Below are positions 44,925 through 52,048 of a stretch of DNA of 64,000 nt, piece by piece. Both the position numbers and the translations under genes were made by a program. The notes beneath the pieces were generated by a model, which saw only the letters and a list, made by a program, of their open reading frames with translations, was not told where the DNA came from and searched no databases. Numbering within the stretch: position 1 is the first letter of the stretch; the number at the start of each line of letters is the position of its first letter. Source of the DNA: Spirochaetaceae bacterium (lineage in GTDB: Bacteria; Spirochaetota; Spirochaetia; CADAEX01); NCBI GenBank assembly GCA_009780675.1, contig WQZP01000011.1:1-64000 (forward strand). Reading direction: 5' to 3'.

Positions 44925-45283
44925 CTAAAACAAATGCTTTACAGGCTCTTGATGTAATTATGAGTACCATGAGAAGCAGCGCGCAACGTCAAGCTTTAGA
45001 GAGAGTAAAAGAAATGATCAAGGGTCACGTCATGGATGATATGACGTATGAAGAAAGTAAAAAATGGGTAGAAGATTACCACTTAAGAGAAAGAGAATTA
45101 ATGTCAGATAGTGAAAAGCTGGAATACTGTGTATTTCTGCTTGAAAAATTGCCTTTTGACGTTGTCTATAAGGTAAAAGCAAGTGGTCAAAAATCAGAAG
45201 TAATCATAAGGCAAGGTGAGTATGATTCTTTAGGGAGATTCATGAGAGAATCGGTTGATAAAATTGGAATTAAAATTATATAG
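44921..45283 (+). CDS. uncharacterised 120-residue protein
   Basis: Unrecognised. The N-terminal half is helical and basic (ALDVIMSTMRSSAQRQALERVKEMIKGHVMDD), the C-terminal half has beta-like strands (FDVVYKVKASGQKSEVIIRQGEYDSLGRFMR). It begins within an ATGA overlap with the DUF5681-like gene and is followed by AGGAGG and the next gene 13 bases on. Confidence 0.7.
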   Translation: MTKTNALQALDVIMSTMRSSAQRQALERVKEMIKGHVMDDMTYEESKKWVEDYHLRERELMSDSEKLEYCVFLLEKLPFDVVYKVKASGQKSEVIIRQGEYDSLGRFMRESVDKIGIKII

Positions 45284-45295
45284 GAGGAGTAAATT

Positions 45296-45643
45296 ATGGA
45301 ATTATCAGAAGAAACAAAAATCAATATGCACGCAACATATATAAGCGGGGTTATGAAAAATAAGGAGCGTTTTTTCTCATGGCAAGAAATAGCCGAAGGG
45401 GTTACAAAAACAATGCCAGAATATTCACCCGCAAACATTGATCTCGTCAACAGGGCTTTAGGTATGATGATTGACAGGAAAGAACTAGAGTATGACAACG
45501 CTTTAGGTTATAGCGTGCCTGGTTTAAAGGAAAAGCTCAAAGCACAATCAATAGCTACTACAATGACTAGCGCTGATTTTGATGCGTTATCAGATGTTGA
45601 TAAAATGGCTTATGCTACCTCTGGCGGAATAGTGCGTGACTAG
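45296..45643 (+). CDS. uncharacterised 115-residue protein, possible winged helix
   Basis: Last gene of the left block. AGGAGG precedes the ATG. SWQEIAEGVTKTMPEYSPANIDLVNRALGMMIDRKELEYD could be a winged-helix core (recognition helix then beta hairpin), so a DNA-binding role is possible; I recognise no family. The C-terminal 35 residues are Ser/Thr/Ala-rich with no motif. Confidence 0.68.
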   Translation: MELSEETKINMHATYISGVMKNKERFFSWQEIAEGVTKTMPEYSPANIDLVNRALGMMIDRKELEYDNALGYSVPGLKEKLKAQSIATTMTSADFDALSDVDKMAYATSGGIVRD

Positions 45644-46108
45644 CCCCGGATCTGTAATAGTGAGTAACGCAACATATTGTACTTTATGCTTAAACAAGTG
45701 CTTGGTTTCCGGCTATTCAACATCAGGAGTAAAGCGCAATAACAATCTCAATATGTTATACGCTGCCATAGATCCAGGATTTTACTTTGTTTAACTTTAT
45801 TTCACTTTGTTTTATACACAGAAAAATGCTGTTTTCAGGGGGTCGTGACCTATATAAAAAATCCTCTGAAATAGCATTTAACTGCATTTTAAACAATCTT
45901 CTGCTGAACTTAACTAAATCTATAGCAAACTCATGTTAAGTGGTTTAAAACGCTGATTTTAAGGGTATTTTAACGGATTGTCTTTAGTGCGTTATTGACC
46001 TTGATATATTTTAGTCTTATCCCTTGCAAAGTGACTGAATAGCGTATAACTTAAAAATAATTTTATCAGTGGTTGTAAATTTGTATCTGGTGCAAATTTG
46101 CAGAGCGT
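45644..46108. other. non-coding AT-rich region between convergent gene blocks
   Basis: About 465 bases without a credible gene. It holds an imperfect hairpin at 45824-45879, a short palindrome GGTCGTGACC (45841-45850) in its loop, and a TTAAAACGC-centred palindrome near 45944-45965 that resembles, in inverted orientation, sequence at 52780-52805 near the right end of the element. Candidate origin, terminator or recombinase arm region; nothing decides among these. Confidence 0.5.
45824..45879. other. long imperfect hairpin with nested palindrome
   Basis: AAATGCTGTTTTCAGGGG pairs imperfectly with CCTCTGAAATAGCATTT on the other side of a 20-base loop region. The loop begins with GGTCGTGACC, itself a palindrome. 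AT-rich surroundings and no T-run directly after it argue against a simple terminator. Confidence 0.5.
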
Positions 46109-46327
46109 TTAGACAGGTTGTTTTATAAGTGTTATTGAGCGTGGAATATTCTCGTTCCAGATAAGGATATTTTTCTTATCCATAGCGTGTAGATGACCCC
46201 TTAAAGTAGACGCATGAATACCTATCCCGCTGGCTATATCCTGCCTGCTTGGGGAGTAACCATTGGCGTTCTGATATTTAGCAATGAAGTTATATATTTC
46301 GCTTTGGCGTTCTGTTAGTTCTTGCAA
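46109..46327 (-). CDS. LexA-type DNA-binding domain protein, no protease domain
   Basis: A 72-residue protein equal to the LexA N-terminal domain only: LTERQSEIYNFIAKYQNANGYSPSRQDIASGIGIHASTLRGHLHAMDKKNILI. It lacks the S24 autoprotease part of LexA and phage repressors, so it cannot self-cleave. It could compete for SOS-type operators or regulate the element. It is the last gene of a minus-strand block. AAGAACTAAC upstream gives only a modest ribosome binding site. Confidence 0.82.
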   Translation of the reverse strand: MQELTERQSEIYNFIAKYQNANGYSPSRQDIASGIGIHASTLRGHLHAMDKKNILIWNENIPRSITLIKQPV

Positions 46328-46346
46328 TGTCCCCCTCCCTTTGGGT

Positions 46347-46583
46347 TTATCCTATCATAACCCTTCTTTCATTAGGAAATCCTTCGTTTATAACTTTTAC
46401 AAAATTATCTATTGCCCATTCAGATCCCATAGTATCATTATTACTAGCAACTTTGACAATCTTCGTTTCTTTAGTTTCTTTATCATATAAGATTTCTCCA
46501 GGCTCTGATTTATCACTACCCCATGCATAAGAATAAACTATGACCTTATCATTTTCTGAAATTTTAACATAAGTCCAAATCAT
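46347..46583 (-). CDS. uncharacterised 78-residue protein
   Basis: Unrecognised. Beta-rich, with VIVYSYAWGSDKSEPGEILYDKETKETKIVKV and GSEWAIDNFVKVINEGFP. It lies between the LexA-like and the next small gene, all on the minus strand. Coding is supported by composition and by a sensible protein pattern rather than by homology. Confidence 0.6.
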   Translation of the reverse strand: MIWTYVKISENDKVIVYSYAWGSDKSEPGEILYDKETKETKIVKVASNNDTMGSEWAIDNFVKVINEGFPNERRVMIG

Positions 46584-46623
46584 TTATTTAATTCCTTAAC
46601 AGGCTTCTGTAAGGCTGCAACTG

Positions 46624-46824
46624 TCATACTCTTTCGGCTGTCTTTGCTTCATCAGAAACAAAAAAATGATCTGTTGCTTTATTAAAATAAGCTGTTCTTT
46701 CTTCTGGTGTCATGTCTTTTATTTCGTCATAAATCATAAGCCGTATTGCGTGAACTTCTCGAAGCGCCATTGGTTCGTTGATAATGTCTGGATCGTTCAT
46801 ATAATCGTCAAGAGTTTTTTTCAT
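46624..46824 (-). CDS. uncharacterised 66-residue protein
   Basis: Unrecognised. Acidic and helical: MKKTLDDYMNDPDIINEPMALREVHAIRLMIYDEIKDM (in pieces) and TPEERTAYFNKATDHFFV. It ends 40 bases before the previous small gene and starts 15 bases after hicB, so it may be the last part of a hic transcript. The size and charge fit an antitoxin-like or accessory protein; there is no motif to support that. Confidence 0.6.
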   Translation of the reverse strand: MKKTLDDYMNDPDIINEPMALREVHAIRLMIYDEIKDMTPEERTAYFNKATDHFFVSDEAKTAERV

Positions 46825-46839
46825 GTTCTATTACCTCAC

Positions 46840-47241
46840 CTAAAGAGCTATGCTTAATTCTCGCCCATATACACGCGCAATTTTTTCCAGTGTCTTAATC
46901 GTTGGATTTGCTTTCCGGGGATTTTCAAGTCGCTGATATGCTTGGTATGACAAGCCGAGCTTTCTGGCTATATCGGTTTGGCTCTGTTCTCCTCTAAGTT
47001 CTCTAAGCCTTAGCGATAAAACAATATGACTTGCTACAGATATAGGATAACCTTTTTTATACTTAGGCGGTGGAATAGTCAGTCCGCGAGAAATATCGGA
47101 TTCCAGGCAACCCTCAAGGGCTTCCTTTGCCATTTCAAGAGCGTGTTCATGAGAAAGGCCAAGAGTCAAAACATTTGACATATCCGGGAAGTCAACCAAA
47201 AACTTATCGCCATCTTTTTCAATGTTACAATAATAAACCAT
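46840..47241 (-). CDS. hicB: HicB antitoxin with C-terminal helix-turn-helix
   Basis: A 133-residue HicB: partial RNase H-fold domain (VYYCNIEKDGDKFLVDFPDMSNVLTLGLSHEHALEMAKEALEGCLE split) followed by an Xre-type DNA-binding domain (SQTDIARKLGLSYQAYQRLENPRKANPTIKTLEKIARVYG). It should neutralise HicA and repress the operon through the palindrome at the promoter. It follows hicA by 11 bases on the same strand. Confidence 0.94.
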   Translation of the reverse strand: MVYYCNIEKDGDKFLVDFPDMSNVLTLGLSHEHALEMAKEALEGCLESDISRGLTIPPPKYKKGYPISVASHIVLSLRLRELRGEQSQTDIARKLGLSYQAYQRLENPRKANPTIKTLEKIARVYGRELSIAL

Positions 47242-47252
47242 TTAAAAACCTC

Positions 47253-47432
47253 CTACTTGATACCAGCCTGCTTAAGTATCCGCTTTCCAAGTATCCCTAA
47301 ATCAATGTTTCCATGAAAAGGAACGGAAACACTACGACAGCCATCTTTAATAAAAACATGGTGAGAGCCAGTAACACGATCAAGAACCCATCCATATTCT
47401 TTAAGTTTTTTCATTACTTCTTTTGCTGTCAT
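47253..47432 (-). CDS. hicA: HicA mRNA interferase toxin
   Basis: A 59-residue double-stranded-RNA-binding-fold toxin: MTAKEVMKKLKEYGWVLDRVTGSHHVFIKDGCRS, with catalytic His in GSHHVF, then SVPFHGNIDLGILGKRILKQAGI. HicA cleaves mRNA. The start is the ATG at 47432 (a TTG at 47447 is also in frame but lies upstream in the promoter). The -10 box ends seven bases before that ATG, so the mRNA is probably leaderless. Order hicA-hicB is the usual one. Confidence 0.94.
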   Translation of the reverse strand: MTAKEVMKKLKEYGWVLDRVTGSHHVFIKDGCRSVSVPFHGNIDLGILGKRILKQAGIK

Positions 47433-47438
47433 AACAAT

Positions 47439-47467
47439 AGCATACAATATATATATTGTAATGTCAA
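47439..47467 (-). promoter_or_regulatory. hicAB promoter and operator
   Basis: On the minus strand, TTGACA (47467-47462), 17 bases, TATGCT (47444-47439). Spacer and flanks hold a perfect 18-bp palindrome TACAATATATATATTGTA at 47443-47460, suited to HicB. The transcript would start near 47432, at the hicA ATG. Confidence 0.75.
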
Positions 47468-47609
47468 GGAATTTTTATGATTAGGAGTTTTCGGACGCCT
47501 ATAAAAAGACGGTGGTTATATCAATATACAAAAACCCCACAGTGGGGAATTTGCAATGGTGGTTATATTTCTTCTCTATAGGTTAGTATATAAAACATCG
47601 AAGAGGGGG

Positions 47610-47939
47610 TTAGAAGGTTTCTTTTACAAGCATTGATTCATTGGCGATTATACCAAGTTCAATAAGTTTTTGCATTTGTAATGATTCTGTTCTAATGAAC
47701 GCTTTTTGTTTTTCTCTGAAAAAACATATCTCAAGAGAAATCCATCTAATTTTTTCTGTATTTATAAAAATACTTACAAAACCAATGCAAAAAGTTATTT
47801 TACAGCTTTTTAGTCTGGAACACGGTAAGTCATATCTGTTCCAACTTGGAATGGGAACAGGACTTTCTCTGCTTGATCTTATATCATATTTCCCGACAAT
47901 TAAATTCCGGACTGATTCCATTGTGTAATAATCTATCAT
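47610..47939 (-). CDS. uncharacterised 109-residue protein
   Basis: Unrecognised. It starts in a four-base ATGA overlap with the preceding gene, so it is translationally coupled. It has beta-like (DLPCSRLKSCKITFCIGFVSIFIN) and helical (LQMQKLIELGIIANESMLV) parts. Position and size suit a toxin or partner of the HicB-like protein before it; no catalytic motif is visible. Confidence 0.62.
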   Translation of the reverse strand: MIDYYTMESVRNLIVGKYDIRSSRESPVPIPSWNRYDLPCSRLKSCKITFCIGFVSIFINTEKIRWISLEICFFREKQKAFIRTESLQMQKLIELGIIANESMLVKETF

Positions 47940-48409
47940 GCAAAAGCTGGAGTCCTGGTTAAGTCAAATTTTATAGGCTCAAACTGAAAGATTCCGTGCC
48001 ATGCTTTCATAAATATGTCTTTTTTAGATTTTATCTTTTTTTCTTTAGCGACTTTATCAAGTAAATATTGATGTTTTGCTTCTAAATATTTAGAAAAAAG
48101 TTGGGATTTCAAATCTCCAGAGGCATAGGCAACATTGATAATATCTTTAATAGCTTCTGTTATGTTGTCATTATAATTATGAACCATGTCTGCAATATAA
48201 CACAAAAGCGTTTGTTTTAGGTTATTGCAACAATCTTGAATGGTGTTTCCAACTGCATCAATTTCAATATCAATACAAATGGCTTGATATATATCTCCAT
48301 TCTTTAAAACAATGAGGTTCATATCATGTAATGCTGGGATTGAGTGATTTTTTTTGACAAAAATAACCTTCCCGAAGTCAACTACGGTTGTTTTGTCTAA
48401 GTTCAACAT
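47936..48409 (-). CDS. HicB-like/DUF1902-type protein, uncharacterised
   Basis: A 157-residue protein. The middle (VLKNGDIYQAICIDIEIDAVGNTIQDCCNNLKQTLLCYI) follows the HicB-like partial RNase H pattern (strand, strand, GxT, helix), seen in antitoxins. The rest is helical and basic, ending FDLTRTPAF. No DNA-binding domain is attached. It is the first gene of a two-gene operon whose second gene overlaps by four bases. A toxin-antitoxin pair is an inference from layout. Confidence 0.65.
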   Translation of the reverse strand: MLNLDKTTVVDFGKVIFVKKNHSIPALHDMNLIVLKNGDIYQAICIDIEIDAVGNTIQDCCNNLKQTLLCYIADMVHNYNDNITEAIKDIINVAYASGDLKSQLFSKYLEAKHQYLLDKVAKEKKIKSKKDIFMKAWHGIFQFEPIKFDLTRTPAFA

Positions 48410-48430
48410 TTTTTTATCTCTTTTTTCTTG

Positions 48431-48453
48431 TTTTACGTATTTTTCACGTAAAA
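48431..48453. promoter_or_regulatory. 8-bp inverted repeat upstream of the HicB-like gene
   Basis: TTTTACGT, seven bases, ACGTAAAA, 22 bases upstream of the HicB-like start. A candidate operator; the surrounding 48410-48861 region (about 450 bases) is AT-rich and holds no gene that I can support. Confidence 0.45.
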
Positions 48454-48861
48454 TTTAAAATACAACCTTTTGCGGTTCTTAAGAATATCCCTTACTTTAT
48501 TAAAAATAACTTTGCGGAAGAAAGTCGTTTCAGAATAGAATCAATCATTGTTAGCATTTATATTATATTTTCTTATTTTAATTTGCAATTATATTTTTTC
48601 TGCCCTAGTGTGAAGCTCTATAAATACAAATGAATATATTAACTTGCTAACTTCTTCACAAATAATAAGTTATATGGTTTTTGATAATAGTATTGGTTTT
48701 AAGCATAACACTAGCCAAAAAATATTTTTCAACTTATTTTATTATCGGCCTATAGCTTGGTTTTCTTCATAGAATGACAGATTATATCTCTTCTCCAGTG
48801 TCACGCATTATTTAATTAAACAAGCTTTCTTGTAGTCTTTCTAACTATCCACTATATTTTA

Positions 48862-49737
48862 TTATTGCCGTATCCACCTATTACTGTGGATATTGGGTCT
48901 TATATATGCTCCTGCCAGCCTTCCGTTACTATTATAAATATTTTCAAAATCGCTACCAATCGCAAGTTGATTTTGCCTTATAACATTATCAAATATTACG
49001 CTTGCACCAATAGTTATGTTGATAATCTGATTGTTGGCAAATGCCAATCTCTTAATAGTTACATTATCTCCAATAGTTATGCTAGTGAGTTGATTTTCAT
49101 AAAATGCCATTTCATCAACAGTTGTTACGCAATTTGGTATGATTATAGTAACAAGTCTGTTCCAAGCAAATGATTGATTCCCAATAAAAGTAATACTATC
49201 TGGTATAATTATACTGGTTAAATTGTTTCCATAAAACGCTCCCACCTCAATAGTTGTTATACTATTTGGTATGATTACATTAGTTAAACGGTTTTTTTGA
49301 AAAGCCCAACCTCCAATGGTTGTTACACTGTTCGGTATAGTCACGCTGGTAAGCTGATTTTCAGAAAATGCTCCTGCTCCAATATCTGTCACACTGTTTG
49401 GTATATTCACAGCTGAAAGGTTGTTATTGCGAAATGCCCCTGCTCCAATAGTTAGTACGCTATTTGGAATAGTTACGCTATTTAAACGTTTTGCTCTAAA
49501 TGCATCTTCTCCAATGCGAGTAACTGGCAACCCTTGTATTATAGGGGGAATATTAACTATTCGCTTTGTTCCTTCATAAGAAAAAATTTCTACTGCTTCA
49601 CCACCATTTAAAGGTATTATTCTAAAATCGCTTTCATTATCATATTCTGCAAATAGAGAAGCATCTTGACAGTTGGCATTATTATTAACAAAAATCACTC
49701 CAAATAATATTAAGCATATTAAAATGGTTTTTCTCAT
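48862..49737 (-). CDS. BspA-type leucine-rich repeat secreted protein
   Basis: A 291-residue exported protein: signal peptide MRKTILICLILFGVIFVNNNA, then about eight BspA-like LRR_5 units of about 23 residues with the pattern SVTIPNSVTTIGxxAFxxNxLT (for example LTSVTIPNSVTTIGGWAFQKNRL). Treponema BspA/LrrA proteins act in adhesion to host or other bacteria. It lies 21 bases after a repressor gene on the same strand with AAGGAAG before the ATG. It is cargo: not needed for the element's own replication. The C-terminal tail has no wall anchor. Confidence 0.92.
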   Translation of the reverse strand: MRKTILICLILFGVIFVNNNANCQDASLFAEYDNESDFRIIPLNGGEAVEIFSYEGTKRIVNIPPIIQGLPVTRIGEDAFRAKRLNSVTIPNSVLTIGAGAFRNNNLSAVNIPNSVTDIGAGAFSENQLTSVTIPNSVTTIGGWAFQKNRLTNVIIPNSITTIEVGAFYGNNLTSIIIPDSITFIGNQSFAWNRLVTIIIPNCVTTVDEMAFYENQLTSITIGDNVTIKRLAFANNQIINITIGASVIFDNVIRQNQLAIGSDFENIYNSNGRLAGAYIRPNIHSNRWIRQ

Positions 49738-49758
49738 AATTAACTTCCTTTTATGAAT

Positions 49759-49974
49759 TTATATCTCCTCACCTGTATCTCGAAGAACAAACCCAGCTTT
49801 AAAATCACAGTCCAGGACATCAGCAATGTTTTGTAAGTCTGATTCTGTGAAATTGTCACGCTTCATCTTTATATTAAAATTTTGTGGTAATAAATTTAGC
49901 TTTCTTGCCAATTCTGCTTCAGACATATTACTCCGTTTAACAAGTAAGATTCTTATTTTTTCAGTCATTCCCAT
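49759..49974 (-). CDS. Xre-like repressor (copy 1)
   Basis: A 71-residue helix-turn-helix protein: KIRILLVKRSNMSEAELARKLNLLPQNFNIKMKRDNFTESDLQNIADVLDCDF. AAGGGG precedes the ATG. It is about as long as, and clearly paralogous with, the protein at 50174-50386 (shared NFN-K-KRD-F pattern). Likely the maintenance repressor of the rightward promoter at 50073. It starts upstream of the BspA-like gene, which would be expressed with it. Confidence 0.88.
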   Translation of the reverse strand: MGMTEKIRILLVKRSNMSEAELARKLNLLPQNFNIKMKRDNFTESDLQNIADVLDCDFKAGFVLRDTGEEI

Positions 49975-49997
49975 TATAAAACCCCTTATTCTATATT

Positions 49998-50010
49998 GTT
50001 ATATTATAAC
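49998..50010. promoter_or_regulatory. inverted repeat near repressor 1
   Basis: GTTATATTATAAC (GTTATA, T, TATAAC), 24 bases upstream of the repressor-1 start and similar to the palindrome at 50093. A candidate autoregulatory operator. Confidence 0.5.
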
Positions 50011-50072
50011 CATTTATAGTTATATCGACAATAAAAAAAATAATAAAATAATAAAAAATCATTATAAAAGAC

Positions 50073-50107
50073 TTGACATTATCACTAAAAAAGGTTATTA
50101 TATAACC
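50073..50107 (+). promoter_or_regulatory. rightward promoter P1 with overlapping operator
   Basis: TTGACA (50073-50078), 17 bases, TATTAT (50096-50101). The -10 box lies inside a 15-bp palindrome GGTTATTATATAACC (50093-50107, 6-bp arms), so a repressor bound there would block transcription. AAGGGGG and ATG 50133 follow. Confidence 0.75.
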
Positions 50108-50132
50108 ATAAACAATGATAAGGGGGTAAGCT

Positions 50133-50185
50133 ATGGCAAACAGGGAATTAAAAAGCAAGGTGATGACTTTAGGTCAACCTATTTT
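50133..50185 (+). pseudogene. 5' end of a truncated gene after P1
   Basis: A good promoter, the ribosome binding site AAGGGGG and ATG 50133 lead to MANRELKSKVMTLGQPI, after which the DNA becomes the antisense of repressor 2. The frame stays open to 50522 but that part (LIFWLKFEGVIFIALANVAW) is the mirror of a real helix-turn-helix gene. I read it as the start of a gene cut by insertion of the second repressor unit; whether it made a longer protein is unknown. Confidence 0.45.
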
Positions 50186-50386
50186 AGTGCCATCAGGAAA
50201 TTCAAAATATGTTTTATATGAAGCTCCTAAAGCTGTTGCGATTTTCTCCAGTTCTTCTTTATTAAACGTATCCCGTTTGATTTTTTGGTTAAAATTTGAA
50301 GGGGTCATATTTATAGCCCTTGCTAATGTTGCCTGGCTTATTCCCTTGTACGCTATAGCCATATTTATTTGTTGCTCTGTATTCAT
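50174..50386 (-). CDS. Xre-like repressor (copy 2)
   Basis: A 70-residue helix-turn-helix protein: NTEQQINMAIAYKGISQATLARAINMTPSNFNQKIKRDTFNKEELEKIATALGASYKTYF. The start is the ATG at 50386; the frame extends upstream to 50500 but those residues would lie in the operator region. It is paralogous to repressor 1. It is divergent from the HIRAN-gene promoter P2 and likely represses it. Confidence 0.88.
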   Translation of the reverse strand: MNTEQQINMAIAYKGISQATLARAINMTPSNFNQKIKRDTFNKEELEKIATALGASYKTYFEFPDGTKIG

Positions 50387-50449
50387 ACTTATAATATCGC
50401 CTATTTGCTTAATAACGTCAATAAATAAATTAAAAATATTTAGAAAAAA

Positions 50450-50497
50450 CTTAATATTATGCTTGACATTGTTTAGAAAATGCTGTATGATATTAAG
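50450..50497 (+). promoter_or_regulatory. rightward promoter P2 with paired sites
   Basis: TTGACA (50463-50468), 17 bases, TATGAT (50486-50491). CTTAATATTATGC just before the -35 box and, inverted, CTTAATATCATAC over the -10 box (11 of 13 bases match) form a pair of likely operator half-regions. AGAGGG and ATG 50525 follow. Confidence 0.78.
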
Positions 50498-50524
50498 CAT
50501 AAGTGATATGAAGAGGGTTTAAAC

Positions 50525-50920
50525 ATGAATAAATCAACAGTATGCAGGATAGCAAACAGGATACCAAGAACCACAAGCAGGAGAGATGCATTTATTAAGG
50601 CATGGGAAATTGTAAAAACAGGCAGTCTTAAACTTGCGGTTAAGGGGGTTACTTTTGGTAATCGTCAAACGGCTCTTAAAAGGCTTGCGAAATATCCATG
50701 CGATAAGGTTGTAACGTTTTTAGTTCCTGAGCCTAAAAATAATTTTGATAAGAACGCTATTGCTGTAAAGGTGGGCGTTCAGTATGGGCGTGGGCTTTAT
50801 ACGCTCGGTTATGTTTCTAAAGAAATGACAGGACTTGTTAAGGCTTTAAAGCCTAAAACAATAACAACACAGATAATATCCGGGGATATTTACGGCGTAA
50901 GGCTTAGCCTTGCAGCATAA
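50525..50920 (+). CDS. HIRAN-domain protein
   Basis: A 131-residue protein. After a basic N-terminus comes a HIRAN-like domain (about 40-130): LAVKGVTFGNRQTALKRLAKYPCDKVVTFLVPEPKNNFDKNAIAVKVGV, LYTLGYVSKEMTGLVKAL. HIRAN domains bind 3' ends or damaged DNA and occur in Rad5/HLTF as well as in phage and satellite proteins. It is the first gene of the operon downstream of promoter P2. Fast, derepressed expression is likely. Confidence 0.85.
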   Translation: MNKSTVCRIANRIPRTTSRRDAFIKAWEIVKTGSLKLAVKGVTFGNRQTALKRLAKYPCDKVVTFLVPEPKNNFDKNAIAVKVGVQYGRGLYTLGYVSKEMTGLVKALKPKTITTQIISGDIYGVRLSLAA

Positions 50921-51017
50921 TTTTGATTTCCTCAAAAAGGGGAATCAAGTTCACTTAACCAAAAAGTTAAGCAAAAACAACCGAGTTGATTTCGGGAGCA
51001 TTAAACAGGAGGAAAGA

Positions 51018-51392
51018 ATGAGTAACAAGCAGGCTATTATTAAAGAGAAAAAAACGGCAATCAATAAAGAACACGAAATTAGGCAAAAATGGAGCAAGGA
51101 TAATGATTATGAGGTAACTGAATATTGCTTTTGTGTAAGTTGCAGGCACTTTAAAATTGATATTAATTATCCGTTTCATGGTGATTGTTCACTTATGGCA
51201 AAAGAAGGTGGTTATTCCGGCGTTGTGGTGGAAGCTATTTGCAACAGGTATTTATCGTCAACAGGTATGGATATAAACGGTAAACAGGTTAATCCTGCTA
51301 TCCTTGCAAAAGATTTTAAGGTTGTAAAGTTAGGCAATGGCGTATATTTGCCTAGAGACACAATATATGTAAATAAAATTGAGTTAGCATAA
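51018..51392 (+). CDS. uncharacterised 124-residue protein with Cys cluster
   Basis: Unrecognised. I chose ATG 51018 because AGGAGGAAAGA precedes it; an ATG at 50910 in the same frame would overlap the HIRAN gene. It has CFCVSCRHFKI and, further on, HGDCSLMAKEG and EAICNRYL, together a possible metal site. Lys-rich N-terminus. Part of the rightward operon. Confidence 0.75.
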   Translation: MSNKQAIIKEKKTAINKEHEIRQKWSKDNDYEVTEYCFCVSCRHFKIDINYPFHGDCSLMAKEGGYSGVVVEAICNRYLSSTGMDINGKQVNPAILAKDFKVVKLGNGVYLPRDTIYVNKIELA

Positions 51393-51403
51393 GGGGGAGA
51401 GAG

Positions 51404-51577
51404 ATGGTAAAAATTAATTGCAAAGCGAACATTGCAGAAAAACTTAATGAATTATTTAAGCTTGAGGGCTTTGTAGAAAGTCCAGCACATAAGCAAGGGG
51501 ATGTGACAATTAAAGAATATTGTCACTGTGAACGTGGAAGAGTGACAATTATTATCAACACTTCAACGGGGGAATAA
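51404..51577 (+). CDS. small 57-residue protein
   Basis: ATG 51404 is preceded by AAGGGGGAGAGAG. The product is MVKINCKANIAEKLNEL..., with EYCHCERGRVTIIIN near the end. Family unknown. It fits between the neighbours with gaps of 11 and 1 bases, as in the rest of this compact operon. Confidence 0.7.
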   Translation: MVKINCKANIAEKLNELFKLEGFVESPAHKQGDVTIKEYCHCERGRVTIIINTSTGE

Positions 51578-51578
51578 T

Positions 51579-51890
51579 ATGGAAAAAGAATCAAAATTAG
51601 AACTTTGTTTTTTAAACGAAGAGCAAGAAAATGAGATTATGAAAAAGCGATATGAATATACTGACCATGATATTGCACAACTTTGCTGTCTCTCTCAAGC
51701 CATAAAAAAATTGTCTTCTGTTACAATCTATTATCTTATGTATCAAGACAAAGACGAAGCCGCCGACCTTATTCCTATTTTTGATACTATAGAAATGCTT
51801 ATAAAGCCAATAAATTCATTTTTGTTTGAGGGCGCGCCAGTGCGAAAAGATAAAGTAAGCAGGACTGATCCTGGGGATGAAGTAGCATGA
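51579..51890 (+). CDS. small helical protein, paralogue of the gene at 52041
   Basis: A 103-residue protein, function unknown. The segment DEAADLIPIFDTIEMLIKPINSFLFEGAP matches DEAVEKAAAICHMIKVLSDPISEFLFEGAP in the gene at 52041-52355, so the two arose by duplication. It starts one base after the previous stop. Confidence 0.72.
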   Translation: MEKESKLELCFLNEEQENEIMKKRYEYTDHDIAQLCCLSQAIKKLSSVTIYYLMYQDKDEAADLIPIFDTIEMLIKPINSFLFEGAPVRKDKVSRTDPGDEVA

Positions 51891-52048
51891 ATAAAAAACA
51901 AGAGAAAACAATATCCCTTATTGAGATAAAAAAGTCAGAGCTTCCAAAACTTTTTAAAGAGTTTGATTTAGTTATAGAACAATCAAAAAAAATACAGCCT
52001 TATCAAAGCGAAAGAAAAAAAACATCAAAGGGGATAAATTATGATTAA
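51887..52048 (+). CDS. small 53-residue basic protein
   Basis: Starts in an ATGA overlap with the previous gene and its stop overlaps the next start, so it is part of a translated chain. Lysine-rich (MNKKQEKTISLIEIKKSEL, KLFKEFDLVIEQSKKIQP). No motif recognised. Confidence 0.65.
   Translation: MNKKQEKTISLIEIKKSELPKLFKEFDLVIEQSKKIQPYQSERKKTSKGINYD

Noticed and set aside
48388-48633. A plus-strand 81-residue reading frame in the 48.4-48.8 kb gap
   Set aside because: Low-complexity, Phe/Ile-rich product with no ribosome binding site; AT-rich DNA gives such frames by chance.
50133-50522. A 129-residue protein read from ATG 50133
   Set aside because: After the first 17 codons it is the antisense of a well-formed helix-turn-helix gene, with protein sequence made of hydrophobic repeats; only the 5' end is accepted as a remnant.
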